Shown one piece after another: positions 10,323 to 21,969 of a stretch of DNA of 57,994 nt. Origin of the DNA: Mytilinidion resinicola. Taxonomy: Eukaryota; Ascomycota; Dothideomycetes; Mytilinidiales; Mytilinidiaceae. Position 1 is the stretch's first letter. Each line of letters opens with the position of its first letter. The stretch spans positions 9,758 through 67,751 of the forward strand of contig NW_022985469.1 in NCBI RefSeq assembly GCF_010093595.1, read 5' to 3'. The notes below the pieces were generated by a model. It ran no database searches and had not been told where the DNA came from. It was given only the letters and a program-made list of their open reading frames with translations. The position numbers and the translations under genes are program-made.

Positions 10323-13300
10323 CTAGGAAAGATGGAAAGCGCCCTGGCCTTCTTGGGTTGCCATGCTCAATTTCTCGCGGAGGATGTCCAAGCTGGTGTA
10401 GTCGGGCATCTTGAGATAATTAACACAGGTCATGACGCTGGGCAGGTAGTCGTCCGAGCAGTATGGTGGTTCACTCGGTTTGCACACCACAGTGAACATG
10501 GGCGTAAGGCTCTTGAAACCTGTGTCTACCGTCAGTAAACTAATCCTGAAAACAGTGGTATTGAAGATAGTACGTACCTCCTATAGGAAGCTTCGGACTA
10601 CCAGTGATGAACTGAAGGAAGTCCCGTCGCTGCTCCGACGTAAGTTCGCTCATCACCTGAAGCAAATTTCGAACGCTCTTGCTATCCAGGTTGTAACCAT
10701 GATCGGCCTTGATCGAATCCATCAAAGCTAGGGTAGTGTTAGCAAGCTGTGTCACGATATATTTACTGGCGGTAACTTACTTTCAAGAGACCAGTCTTCC
10801 TCGACTCTACCAAACAGCATGACGAGTTCATCAGGAGTAAATGCCTTGAGTGCTGAGTATGGGAATACCTGCGAAAATCCGGCACGGAAGGCATCGACCT
10901 GCTTCTGCACACCGGAGCCAAGAGTGAAATCGAGTACTCTATCCACGAATTGAGCAACATTGTCGATAGTGACCGAGGTGTTGGAGCCGTTCTCAATTAG
11001 TTCGATTGTGGGGTAGCCTGGAAGCGTGAAGTCGAGCCCTATGTCTTCAACATGGGCACCATCTATGGTGATATCCTGAATTGCTTGAACCTTTTGTGCA
11101 GGACTAAGGCTACCGTTCTCATCGATTTGCTGCTTCTTGTCGGCGAACTGTTTCAAGAGCTTCAATGACTTGGCCAGGTCGCTGTCAACTGATTTAACTG
11201 AGCCAAGGGAAGGAATGACAGCGGCATTACCGTCTCCAATGCGGAAGAACGTGGGGTTGAACGAGACGTCGATGATTCTCGAATCCAGCATTGCTCGGGC
11301 AACGAATTTACCAAGCATCTTGAATAGATGAAGAACTCGCTTCCCGTTCTCTGAGGTGGCTTGTTCGTCGCTCATTGGAGCAGGGAAAAGGCCGCGCTTT
11401 CCAAAAGAATAGTCTTCGCTGTCGGTGGACTCGTTCTCTCGCCAGAGCTTGAGCTTCTTCTTGGAAAACTCTTTTGACACTGTCGAATAGAATTCTAGAG
11501 TAGGTCCTAGGCCGGTGCCAACTTCTTCAAAGTACTCCACTTCCAGGACGCTCGGAGAGGATCCGTATAGCTCCATAACTTTGATAGCAGATTCTAGAAT
11601 CCTCGTCCGCGAGATTCGGACCTTTTGTCGCTGCAACCTACCTAGGAATGGTCGCTCGTCGCGGTGACGATCGCGACGGTCATCATTCGAAGATTGCGCA
11701 TTTTGCCATCTCGTCATAGATCGAGAATATCCAAACGAAGTGGACTGAAGGAAGAGATGCCTGGTCTCAAAGGGAAAGAGGAATGGATACAGTCGTGCCA
11801 AATCCTCACTCCAGCTGGGGAGACAGTTGCTAGCGACGATGAGGGGTTCCTCCAGCTGGCGGTTCAGTTTTGCAGTTAGCTTCGTGTTGACGAACTGGGA
11901 TAAGGGCTCGACGTTGAGTTTGATCGTATCCTTGTTCTCAGATAGAACGTCATCAAGATTGGAGTTCAAGCCATGAAGCAGACTTAGAAGACGAAGTATT
12001 CCTGACGTAGTCGGGTTCTTGTCCAATGACTGGGGCAGTCCCGACGAAGCAGTGGAAGCAGCTTCTGGGGGAGGGGTCAAAGAGCCGCTGTCGGCTGGTG
12101 GAGGGCCAGCTACACGCTTGAATTTGATGGTGTGAATAGCATTCCACACAGTCCGCACAGAGACCTCCGCAGGTTGTGTTTGATTGAAGTGGACCGCCCG
12201 GTAAATGGTTGTCTCATTGGCAATTGGTTGAGTGCCGACACTGAATTCGATGTGCCAGTCTTGTGGGATGGACTGAACCGCAGCCGCATAGGAAAGACCA
12301 CCAGCGGCAGCCGCGTTTCCGAATGCTTGTTGCATTGGTGAACCTCGTAGCAGAGCCGATAGTCGTTGGGCGCGTTGCTCCGCATGTGACGGTCGAACTG
12401 GAGTTTGTCCGTGAAGTGGTGTTGCAACTCTAGTGCCATCCTCTTTGCGGGCCGTAACTTTTCCTGTAGATGCAACTTCAACACTGACAGCTGAGGGGTC
12501 AGCAGCATCCTCCTCCAATTCATCCTCGAGATCGTCCACAATTGCGTTTAATGCGCTACGTTCGTCCATTTCATCTTGTTCAGAAAGTCGTTCTTCATCA
12601 GCACACTCGATTGGATCTTGGATGGTTTCAGAGTGCGCTAGAGCAGGCGGAGGCGGCGGGGGCGGAGGAGCCTGAGCTTGCGCTTGTCGCCTGCTTGATT
12701 TGCGAGTGCCTGATGCTTTCTCGGGTTGAGTGCTAGGGCCTCCTTGGGGAGTCGAAGCGGCAGCCGCGGCTTTTGACTTTGAAGTCTTTCTGGATGAGCT
12801 ACGATTTGTCGCTTCTCCAGGAGGTGGAGCTGGAGGTGTTCCGGCAGAGGCTCGACCATCAGCACCAGCCATTGCTGCAGCGTATGCAGCAGCCATAGGT
12901 CCAGTCAATCCATCACGGTTTCTACCGTGCCTAGGTGGTCGTTCGGACACGCTTATTCTTGGTCGTAGGTAATCGTCAAGGGCCTTGAAGGTCGCAATAG
13001 CATGAATGGATACCATAATGTTGCGGTAGGCCTTTGGGATGCCGGAATCTTCATCGGCGACGAGTTTCAAACGGAGCTGTTTTGCCAGCATGGATGCCGC
13101 GCTGCTTCGATTGCTGTCATATGAATGCTGATGAACGGTGATAACCTCAAAGTGTTCGGCTCGACTGAGAAGGTCCTGTAGCTTGTTTGTCAGGATGCTG
13201 AAAGCCGTTCCCGGAGAGCTGCTGTTTGACATCTTAACCCTGTTCTGGGTGTCGGAACCCATGAATGCTTCCAAGAATGCAGATCTCGCATTCGCACTAG

Positions 13301-16084
13301 CAGTACTGTCTGGTCCAGAGAATACCTGCAGGAGAACCTCAACAATGTTTGAGCTCAGGAGTTCGTAGCTGGTAATGCTCTCCAAGGCATCACCATTAAA
13401 GTAAGCAGCCAGACGCATGAACAACTCAATGCCTTGGCCTCCCTTGCCCTCCAGATAGCATGACTTGATATCCTGCGCCAATTCCTTGAGGTCTTCCTGA
13501 GTTCCTGCTGCTTTGTCTCGGATAGGTTTCGAGCTCTCCTTTTCATGGACCGACAAGAACTTCTTCGCGCGCTGTGTGATCTCATCTTCGATGCTAGGCT
13601 CTGGAAGAGTGACTACGTAATGATTAGCCGAAGATGAAGAAGAATCCGAATCTTCATCATCGTCTCGATTATCACCATTGTCTTCCTGCTCGTCCTGGTC
13701 GTCGTCGTCTTCGGAACGCAGCTCTGCCTCGACTTCTTCGTCGATATCGTGATCAATATCAATGTCACCCGCAGAGCTGGTTCCCGCGCTCGATGTTCCT
13801 ACGCGCTCGATCTCGATGGCGGCCTTTACGGTCTTCGGCTTCTCGTCTATCGTCTTGCAAGGTCGATTTGCAATTCTCGTAATTTCTGCAATGACGCCCT
13901 CTCGGTAGAACTGGTATCGGTAAATAGATCCCAGGCGCTTCAAGAGCAGCTCTGCCGCTTGAAGGGCGTACTTGACTAGCGTGAAGTGATCCTGCTGTGA
14001 CAGTATCGACGCTAGATAGGAGGCATATGGAACTGCTCGGAGGGCATCTTCGAGTATGTCGACATCCAAATTGGAGAGCATCTTGAGTTGCGCGGTCAAC
14101 ACCTTTTGTCGTACATTGAGATTTACAGTGCTTGAATATGCATCTGTGAGAGTTGGAAGGAGGATGACAGCAAATCGCTTGACTTGGTCCTTGCAGCCCT
14201 CCAATAGCTCAATTCTCTTTTCGTTTGCAGATTTCTTGGGCCCTGACGGGATCGACATGAGATCATCACTTAAAAAACCGGCATCGGGTAGGTTGTCCAA
14301 GAAGATCAGACCTTCTTGTGAGACGCTTGGAAGCAGCTCGCAAATGACGTTGAGGGTTTCGAAAATCTGGTCTCGGGGACGATGAATCAAGGCTTGCATA
14401 ACGACAACGCTATCGATCTTAGTAGCGATGTCATCCAGACCGCTCGGGGGAGATACACCGGTTAAGATTTGATACAAGGTATCCACTACGTTCATTTTGA
14501 ATAGCTCGACGGAGAGACGCGGGCTCGCTCGTGCCGTGATCGAAAGCACTCGGAGGAATAAGGTATGGATGTTGGCTCCGATGAGGTTCGTTGTTCCGGG
14601 TAGCAGTAGGCGGAGGACGTTCTTGAGTAGATCGGGACTAACCAGCTCCTCGAGCTTCTCCGGGCGATTCTTGAAGCTCTCCACAATCCTGGAGACGCAA
14701 AGAGAGCCTTGCTCTACCACCTTCTGATCGTTGCTGTTCAAAACACCCTGGAGGATAGGCATTACATCCCGAATAGTAGGGAAAGATTCTTCGGGGATAT
14801 TCCGGCAGCAATTTGCCGCGGTGGTAACGGCGGTTCGCTGCGTGCTCGTTGCAAAAAAGTCTAGATAAGTCAGGCATGCGGTAAGCCCTCCTTCCCGTAC
14901 AATGGATGCTGGAAATTCGACGGAGATTTTCTCGAGCGTGCTAAGAGCTTGTTCGGCCAGGTCGATGTAATGGATCTCGAGCAGCTTCTGGCACAGAACG
15001 GGGACTGCGTTACCATATACCACGTTGGCAGTCGCAGCAGGAAGCGCTTCCATTAGGTTGGCAATGCATCGGCAGGCAAGGAGCATGATCTCAGGGTTCT
15101 CTTCACCAAAATCATTTGGCTGCATGAGTGTAACCAACTCCTTGACATATTGATCCGGTGCGAAATGGCCGGCGAGGTTGTCTTCCGTCGACACAAGGAG
15201 CAGATCCGAGAACTCAGTCAGAGCAATAAGCTGGACAGATGGATCCTTCGAGCGTAGCTGCTCCAGGATCCCTCGTAGCCGTCCCGAGACTCCTGACATC
15301 ATGCCGCTGAGGGCTCGCAGTGTGCTGGAAAGCCCTCCAGCCCCGCCACGTAGATAAGCTCCTCCGAACGGATCGTCGTCATCATCTTCGTCGTCGTAAT
15401 GCCGGTGCCCTGGCGGCCCTTCGCCACTGCTGCTGTCGCTCATATCCGGTCGGGCTTGGTCCGCTTTGGGCTTGCTTCCTTGGGGTGACTGTTTGTCGAG
15501 AGCATCGTTCATGGGGACATCTTCGTCGGTCTTTGCAGCTGACCTTCGTGAGGGGCGCCTGGAGGATGATGGGGTAGCGGCCACTGCTGCTGGATCTAGC
15601 CCAAGTTAGTGAAGCTGAAAGTATGATGGTATCACGACATCGTACCTTGTGCTTCCTTCCTGCCCTTTGGCTTGCCTTTCTTAGTTGATGAGGACGGGCC
15701 TTGTGGTGTTGTGTTCTCCTCGGAAGGTTCTGCCGGTGGACTGCAGCTATTAGCAGATGATAGATATTCATGATGGGGCTTAACATACGCGCCCGTGGAC
15801 ATTGCAGATTTCCCTTTGCCCTTCCTCAGTCTCGACGAGATGGCAGGAGCTGGCGTCGGCGCTGGGTCTGGTGCCTCTACTCTAGCCCTCTTCTGCCGTG
15901 CTCGAGTTGTAGGTGGCGCCGGGGGATTGTCTGCGGGTTGCTCGGGGCTCAGATCTCTAGCAGGTGCTTTGCGTTTACGATTCGAGGCCGCTGTTAGGGG
16001 CGGCGGTGCGGGGGGCTGCGGCGGCGAGGCGTTTGCGGAACCTGCTGAGAGCCTCGCAGAAGAGCGAGTGACTCTGGGAGGCAT
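10323..16084 (-). CDS. ufd4: HECT-type E3 ubiquitin ligase UFD4 (TRIP12 family)
   Basis: Five exons, complement(10323..10519, 10578..10727, 10781..15595, 15646..15740, 15789..16084), join in phase to 1850 residues, a usual length for fungal Ufd4. Ufd4 attaches ubiquitin to ubiquitin-fusion and N-degron substrates for proteasomal breakdown. The start [12 protein letters not shown] precedes a basic, Pro-rich, disordered region; an acidic run ([12 protein letters not shown]) precedes armadillo-like helical repeats ([20 protein letters not shown] onward), typical of the TRIP12/Ufd4 branch. The C-terminal HECT domain includes [19 protein letters not shown] and ends in [12 protein letters not shown], where the Cys (about residue 1817) is the expected catalytic thioester site. 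A low-complexity Ala/Pro segment lies mid-protein. The first intron is a multiple of three without stops, so its retention would stay in frame. The gene is divergent from the NMNAT gene and appears intact. Confidence 0.93.
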
Positions 16085-17782
16085 GAGAAACTAATTGCTT
16101 GGTATTTGATGGCTCGCAACCCAGACTGTGGCCCCAACGATGGGCGTCGCAGCTGTGCCGATGAAGCAAGGTGAGAGGTGGTCGTGGACGCGGGTCGCGG
16201 AGCTGAAGGAGAGTTGGAGAGGTGCAGGTGTGATGAGATGGTGGGGTGTACCTGGACGACGTGGTCGGGTTCTCGAGAAATGTAGATGGTTGTCGACGCA
16301 CCCGGTCCATGCCAAAGCCTACGACTTCGCCATAGGCCGTGCAAGCGAGCAGCGGTGAATGTGAGGAAAGAGGGACGGGCCGTGCGAGGCCGTAGGGTCG
16401 TGCGTGAAGTGAGGGAGGCCGGGCGATGGAGAGCGGGCGTGGATGGGAGTGTGGGTGGTGGTGTTGCAAGGTAGCTGGGTGAGTTGAGATGGCGATGGAT
16501 GGATGGACGTGGTAGAGATGCGGGTCCCAGTCCGCTTAGACGTGTGATGCGGAGGGCGTGGTTTGTTATATTCGCCGGAGCACAGAAGCACAGCAGGCCA
16601 GGCCGGTAGACACGGCGGTGTTCTTTCCGTAGCCTGCGATGCAGCTGCAGTTGCAGTGTGAGACTTGGGAATCTCACGTGGCTAGATGGGAGAATTTATG
16701 GTGTTGAGTTCACGGGGTCAAGATGGGGCGACGGGGCTCTTTCAGCCTCACCACGATCATTCACTCATCACACGGGCATCATGGAAGCAACACGGCTCGA
16801 ATGCAATGATTCAGCTGGTAAGGCATGTTCACATATCTATGCTGAATATACATTGAAGGGCCTCGGCGTCACCCAGCTTGCCTTCAACGGGCCCAGCTCC
16901 GAGTCCGGCGAACAGTGACCTATTCTACCCAACGAAAGCATTTAAAAGCACGAATATTTACATCCGAGCTCTCATAATACCGGCCTAGCCTCTCCACGTC
17001 GGAATCCCGCGCTTCGATTAGCAATCCTGGGCTGTCACGACACGGGTCTGGCTGTCGTGGGGAAGCTCGGTGGATTCCGAGCAACAGGCCATCACTCGAC
17101 GCGATGCTGGAGATTAGCAGCGGCCCCGAAGGTGCTCGAGACGCTTGAAAGCAATAGAATAAAGAGACAGACAGGCAAACCTTCCCAGAAGAGGCTGTGC
17201 TGTTCTCCCGCGGGACCACAGGCAGCGGAAATAGCTCGACACTTCGGCGTGTCTGGCCCAAGCTTTGCCCCTCCGCTTCCCTCTGGCAGACGGGCAAGTG
17301 ACTTAAAAGGACGTGACTCCAGCCCCAAGATGCCGTCGAAACCACCACGTCTGCCTTGCCCTCTCCGCCCGCTGCCTCCTTTGGGCCGACCCTTCAATCG
17401 CCCTACTTAAGACGCTCGCCCCCTCGTCTCGCGCCCGCCAGGCTGACCCTTTCGCCCTTCTCGCATTTCCCGCCGAACCCCGCCAGGCGCCACTATAGCG
17501 GACGGCTACCTCCTAGCTTCTACTTACACATCTGCTAGTCATACCCAAGGCCTCCAACGACACGATCGACCCTCTCTCGCTTCTATCCTGGCCCTTTCAC
17601 TGTTCCTTCCAACCTAAAACCACCTCTGACAACCTCAACCACTCGTCCCCCCATACCATTCATACCCCATACCATTCATACCCATCGCCCTCCTCTCGCG
17701 CTTCGGAACCTCGGACAGACATACTCTCGCTCGCGGAAACTGCACGAACATCAAACGACACGGAGGGACGCCGCGCAGGACC
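16085..17782. promoter_or_regulatory. Bidirectional intergenic region between UFD4 and NMNAT
   Basis: About 1.7 kb separates two divergent start codons. The open frames here are GC-rich shadows without family motifs. The last 350 bp before 17783 are pyrimidine-rich (CTCTCGCTTCTATCCTGG, CACCTCTGACAACCTCAACC), as in many filamentous-fungal TATA-less promoters and 5' leaders. No TATA box is obvious. Confidence 0.5.
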
Positions 17783-18706
17783 ATGTCAGATACTCCGACC
17801 CTGGCATTCGGCCAGAACGGTGGCGCGCCCAACGGCAACGCCCAGCAGGACACCGTCATGACGTTGGCCAACTACAAATTCCCCACGGACCGCCTTCGCA
17901 AGGTCCTCAAAGATGACTCCAAGACGCCCCTCGTGCTCGTCTCGTGTGGCTCCTTCTCTCCTCCGACGAACCTCCATCTGCGCATGTTCGAGCAGGCTTC
18001 CGACTACTGCGAGTTCCAAACCCAGTACGAGCTTATCGGCGGCTTCTTCAGTCCCGTAGGCGATGCGTACAAGAAGGCTGGCTTGGTCTCCGCGCAGCAC
18101 CGGATCAACATGACAAATATCGCCGTCAGGGAGAGCTCAGATTGGATTGGGGTGGATGCCTGGGAGCCACTGCATAAGGAATACCTGCCGACCGTCAAGG
18201 TCCTGGACCACTTCGACTACGAACTGAACGACGTTCTTGGTGGAATAGAGACACAGACGGGGGAGAAGAAGCGCATCCACGTTGCTCTGCTCGCCGGCGC
18301 CGATCTCATCCAAACTATGAGCACGCCAGGACTCTGGGCGCATGAGGACCTGGACAGGATCCTTGGCCACTACGGTGCATTCATTCTCGAGCGCAGTGGC
18401 ACAGATATTGGTACGTTAAACACAAACCTCACACTAAATCTCACTCTGACTGGTGCAGACGATGCGCTTGCCAGTCTCCAGCAGTGGAGAGACAACATCA
18501 GAGTCATCCAACAACTCATCCAAAACGACGTGTCATCCACCAAGATCCGGCTCTTCCGCAAGCGAGGCATGAGTATTCGATACCTCATCCCCGACAAAGT
18601 CGTCGACTACATCTACGAGCATGATCTCTACATGGACGATGAGAAGAAGTCGGATAAAGGCAAGGAGAAGGCCGTAGAGAACTCGGCATCGGCTGGCGCC
18701 TCATGA
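17783..18706 (+). CDS. NMA1: Nicotinamide/nicotinate mononucleotide adenylyltransferase
   Basis: The enzyme joins NMN or NaMN to ATP to make NAD or deamido-NAD, the central step of NAD synthesis. CDS join(17783..18410, 18459..18706), 291 residues. GSFSPPTNLHLRMFE is the nucleotidyltransferase ATP-binding loop (GxFxPxTxxH), and SSTKIRLFRKRGMSIRYLIP carries the conserved SSTxxR phosphate-binding motif. The 48-bp intron (GTACGT donor, CTGAC branch, CAG acceptor) is a multiple of three without stops, so an unspliced reading is also open and adds 16 Thr/Leu-rich residues; splicing restores DIDDALASLQQWRDN as in homologues. The N-terminal 45 residues and the Lys/Glu-rich C-terminal tail are variable. 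Length and motifs are normal for the fungal nuclear/cytosolic enzyme. Confidence 0.9.
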   Translation: MSDTPTLAFGQNGGAPNGNAQQDTVMTLANYKFPTDRLRKVLKDDSKTPLVLVSCGSFSPPTNLHLRMFEQASDYCEFQTQYELIGGFFSPVGDAYKKAGLVSAQHRINMTNIAVRESSDWIGVDAWEPLHKEYLPTVKVLDHFDYELNDVLGGIETQTGEKKRIHVALLAGADLIQTMSTPGLWAHEDLDRILGHYGAFILERSGTDIGTLNTNLTLNLTLTGADDALASLQQWRDNIRVIQQLIQNDVSSTKIRLFRKRGMSIRYLIPDKVVDYIYEHDLYMDDEKKSDKGKEKAVENSASAGAS

Positions 18707-19636
18707 TGAACCAAGATACCCGCAGTCTTGCGAGAAACTTCCTGCACAAAAGCTCCCTCGGTCACCTTGTGACGTAGGCATACTGCCAAAAGTCCGTTTA
18801 CACGCCGGTAGCTCATCTTTAGGGCCCCTTAAGAGCGCATGCGGGTTGTATCTGCCTATTCCACGCGCCCGGCTTTTGGATTACGAGCATTCATCAATGT
18901 ATTGATTTAGTGGGAGGCGTCTTCATTCATTTTGTATGCTCGGCGGTCTTCCCCTTATCCGGGATCGGTTTAGACGGCTTTGCCATTGCCAGCGATGTCT
19001 TGGAGGGGATTATGATTTAAGGATATCAAATATAGCATTGTATTCAATCACGTATTACCATGAATTGTGTTCCCTCCCATCCAAGCCACTTGTTGCTGCC
19101 TGAAGAAGGCTGTGAAACTGGCCTGGGGCTGAGTTGAAGTGGCAAATCACGTGATGCTACAGCGTCATAGTATCACAGTAGCTCTGGGTACACTCTGTCT
19201 GAAACACTTCGATACTCATTCAAACTAAACGAAAACCTAACTTTACAGTCTTGATTGCCTGGAAACCTTGCCAGCCACCCCTAACTGAATATACCTATGT
19301 AGCTACAGAGCGGATTTATCGGGAATATCACGCGAACCTCTGCAAGCCACGCTCGCTTCTATGCAGAACAACGCCTGACAGCCTGGCAGCCTGGCCCCGC
19401 AACGCTTCACCCTCCAGCTCCAAGAGGTGAGGCTGAGGCCGCCCATCTCTTATTATAAATCGACCGATATCCCCGCCCGCATGTTGCCGTCTATTGATTG
19501 TCATACTCATCGGTCTCATCATGCCACTCATATCGATCCCGCAGATTCAACACCGATGCTCACAGCTTTCCGCATGGTCACGAGCATTCTTTTCGTTGCA
19601 CACTACTTCCCATCATAATCAAACGACCCTCCAGCC
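18707..19636. other. Intergenic region
   Basis: It holds the 3' flank of the NMNAT gene and the upstream region of the HET gene. No gene, RNA or repeat is recognised. Confidence 0.5.
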
Positions 19637-21961
19637 ATGAATTCCAATTCCAAGAAGGAAATTCGCCATAGGTTGACGGAAGGTATCTCGTCACTTTTCA
19701 ATCGATCTGGAGTATATACACCCTTGAAGAATGAGACCTCAATCCGACTTCTTCGAATCAAAGGCGATCACGGGGCTGGCGTTCTACGATGCACCATGAC
19801 AGAAGCCGACCTGGATGACAATCCCGTCTACGAAGCACTGTCATACACATGGCAGAAGGATCAATCGGGCTTCCTTGAAGTGGTATCGTTGAGCAGCAGA
19901 ATCGGCAAAGTGGCCAAGCAATGGGAGAAGCTGTCTAACATTGGCGTGGGAAACGAGACCATCATTTGCAACGACCAATATCTGAAGGTTACTCCCAATC
20001 TCCACGATGCTTTACTTCATCTACGCAGGAGATCCCGACGTCGAACGGCGATCTGGATTGATGCCATCTGTATTGATCAGTCGAACGTCCACGAAAGAAA
20101 TGCGCAAGTTAATATGATGGGAAGGATATTCGACTCAGCCCGACAGGTCGTGGTATGGCTAGGAAAGGCTACGGAAACAACAACGCGGACCATCGATTAT
20201 ATGTCCAAGCTACCATCTGTGCCTAATCAAGAACCGGACGATATCAAAAACGTGTGTACCGAGGTAATGAAGTACGACAGCAACGTCCAAAACGCAGAAA
20301 CATCAAAAGAGTCGCGCGGGCCGAAGACGTCCCTCGAGTTCATCTTCCAGGAGTTGCTCCGAAAGGGTCCCGAAGAATGGCTACACCTATTCAGACTTTT
20401 CCGAGGTCGCTGGTTCCGGAGGACGTGGGTACTTCAAGAAATCGTCCTAGCGAAACAGCTACAGTTCTACATTGGTCCGTATGAGGTCTCTTTGGAGACT
20501 TTGGAGAAGGGTCTTCACAGACTGTTAGATCTCGGATTCTACGCATCTCAAGCGACGGACACCCATATGCGAACACATCCCCTATCGCAACATCTGGAGT
20601 CGATACGCATGATGCTTGAGGCGCGAAGCTACCATGTACAGAACCAGCTATGGCCTCTTGAGAAATGCGTAGGCCTAGCTCGTAGCCGGGAGTGCGGCGA
20701 TGCTAGAGATAAGGTCTTTGCGATCCTCTCTATCTCCAGCAATGACTCATTATGCCTACCTATACGCCATCGAGATCGATCACAGAGTTCCACTGCTTCA
20801 GACGCCGGCTTCCTCCAAGCTGATTACAGCAAAACCGTACCAGAAGTTTACCTCGACTGCTTCCGGTGTCTCCTCTCCAAAATAGGCCCCGATGCCCTTT
20901 CCTTAGTCGATCAAAGCTACGAGCGCTCACTCGAGCTACCAACCTGGGTTCCCGATTTCAACGCACCGCTGTGGCCCAAACCTTTCAAAGACTACGGCAC
21001 ATCTATTTACTCCTCCGGTGGCACTTCCAGCGCCGACATACGTATCTCCAGATCCGGCCGGACTCTTTCGCTTCGCGCTGCCCTTTGGGACTCTGTCTCT
21101 ATCGTTGGCGAAGCGCTTCCGAAAGTTCTGTTCTTCACCTTCATGCGTTCGAGCCATGCAGGCCTTTTGCGCACCTCTGAGCTCTTAAACCGCAAAATTG
21201 GGCCCACCTATGCGCCTACCAACGAGCCCACCTCAGTTGCATATAGTCGTACGATCCTGGCCGACGTGTACAAAGAGGCCCATCCAGTGCCGGAAGAGGT
21301 CATTGAAATGTGCAGAGCGCTGACTTTACAGTCGAAAACAAAAACGCCTGCTGCGTGGCGGAATGAGGAAGCACGGCGACGTGGCAGGAGTGCTTCCAGT
21401 CCAGGCCGACGACCTGAACCAACGCAAAGATCCTCGGAGAGCACACTTGTGAACGATGATGGGTTCTTGAAACCAGACGTTCGTCCAGACCTCGCCCGAT
21501 CCCGCTCCACCACTGATGCGAAGTCGGGATATCCCCCTATGAAAGACACCACGTCGTCAGCTCGCGTCTTTCCGTCCCACGAGGACAGTCCCAACTCTCC
21601 TCATTCTAGAAAGTGGAACTGGGACTCCAAAGCTGATGGCTTCACTTCAACGCACACCGGCACTGCGCCTCTCTACCCGACATCCGAGGTTTCAGAGGCC
21701 GTTTACGACATCAACGCCGGCAGACGCTGGTTCGTGACAAGAAGAGGGTACCTAGGACTCGGACCTGAGACGATGCAGGCTGGTGATCAGGTGGTGCTGA
21801 TACCGGGTGCGACACTGCCGTATATTCTTCAAGGAATTGGGAACGCGGAGGACGACAAAAGCGAATTCACGCTTGTGGGTGAGAGTTATGTCCATGGCCT
21901 CATGCACGGCGAAGGATTCGAAGGAGGAAATGCGAAGTGGACGCGCATCAATATCAAATGA
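19637..21961 (+). CDS. HET-domain protein (heterokaryon incompatibility type)
   Basis: A single intronless frame of 774 residues. The N-terminal half has the three HET blocks in order: YEALSYTW (about residue 60), the ITPNLHDALLHLR-like segment, and IWIDAICIDQSNVHERNAQV with MGRIFDSARQVVVWLG. Further on, RDKVFAILSISS and an LxxDYSKTVPEVYLD segment match the usual region after HET. The tail has a Ser/Arg-rich disordered stretch (residues about 590-680) and the common ending RRWFVTRRGYLGLGPETMQAGD...VLIPGATLPYIL, a module shared by many HET proteins. HET domains trigger cell death after fusion of unlike individuals; the partner allele or sensor is not identifiable here. A decayed relative lies directly downstream on the same strand. 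Confidence 0.88.
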   Translation: MNSNSKKEIRHRLTEGISSLFNRSGVYTPLKNETSIRLLRIKGDHGAGVLRCTMTEADLDDNPVYEALSYTWQKDQSGFLEVVSLSSRIGKVAKQWEKLSNIGVGNETIICNDQYLKVTPNLHDALLHLRRRSRRRTAIWIDAICIDQSNVHERNAQVNMMGRIFDSARQVVVWLGKATETTTRTIDYMSKLPSVPNQEPDDIKNVCTEVMKYDSNVQNAETSKESRGPKTSLEFIFQELLRKGPEEWLHLFRLFRGRWFRRTWVLQEIVLAKQLQFYIGPYEVSLETLEKGLHRLLDLGFYASQATDTHMRTHPLSQHLESIRMMLEARSYHVQNQLWPLEKCVGLARSRECGDARDKVFAILSISSNDSLCLPIRHRDRSQSSTASDAGFLQADYSKTVPEVYLDCFRCLLSKIGPDALSLVDQSYERSLELPTWVPDFNAPLWPKPFKDYGTSIYSSGGTSSADIRISRSGRTLSLRAALWDSVSIVGEALPKVLFFTFMRSSHAGLLRTSELLNRKIGPTYAPTNEPTSVAYSRTILADVYKEAHPVPEEVIEMCRALTLQSKTKTPAAWRNEEARRRGRSASSPGRRPEPTQRSSESTLVNDDGFLKPDVRPDLARSRSTTDAKSGYPPMKDTTSSARVFPSHEDSPNSPHSRKWNWDSKADGFTSTHTGTAPLYPTSEVSEAVYDINAGRRWFVTRRGYLGLGPETMQAGDQVVLIPGATLPYILQGIGNAEDDKSEFTLVGESYVHGLMHGEGFEGGNAKWTRINIK

Positions 21962-21969
21962 ACATATTT

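Noticed and set aside
10752..15584. Complete 1610-residue HECT protein as a single exon
   Set aside because: The catalytic cysteine and the normal N terminus lie in flanking exons that join in phase, so the gene is longer.
15975..16677. Long minus-strand frames upstream of UFD4
   Set aside because: Pro/His/Arg-rich low-complexity translation of a GC-rich promoter, with no splice link to UFD4 and no family features.
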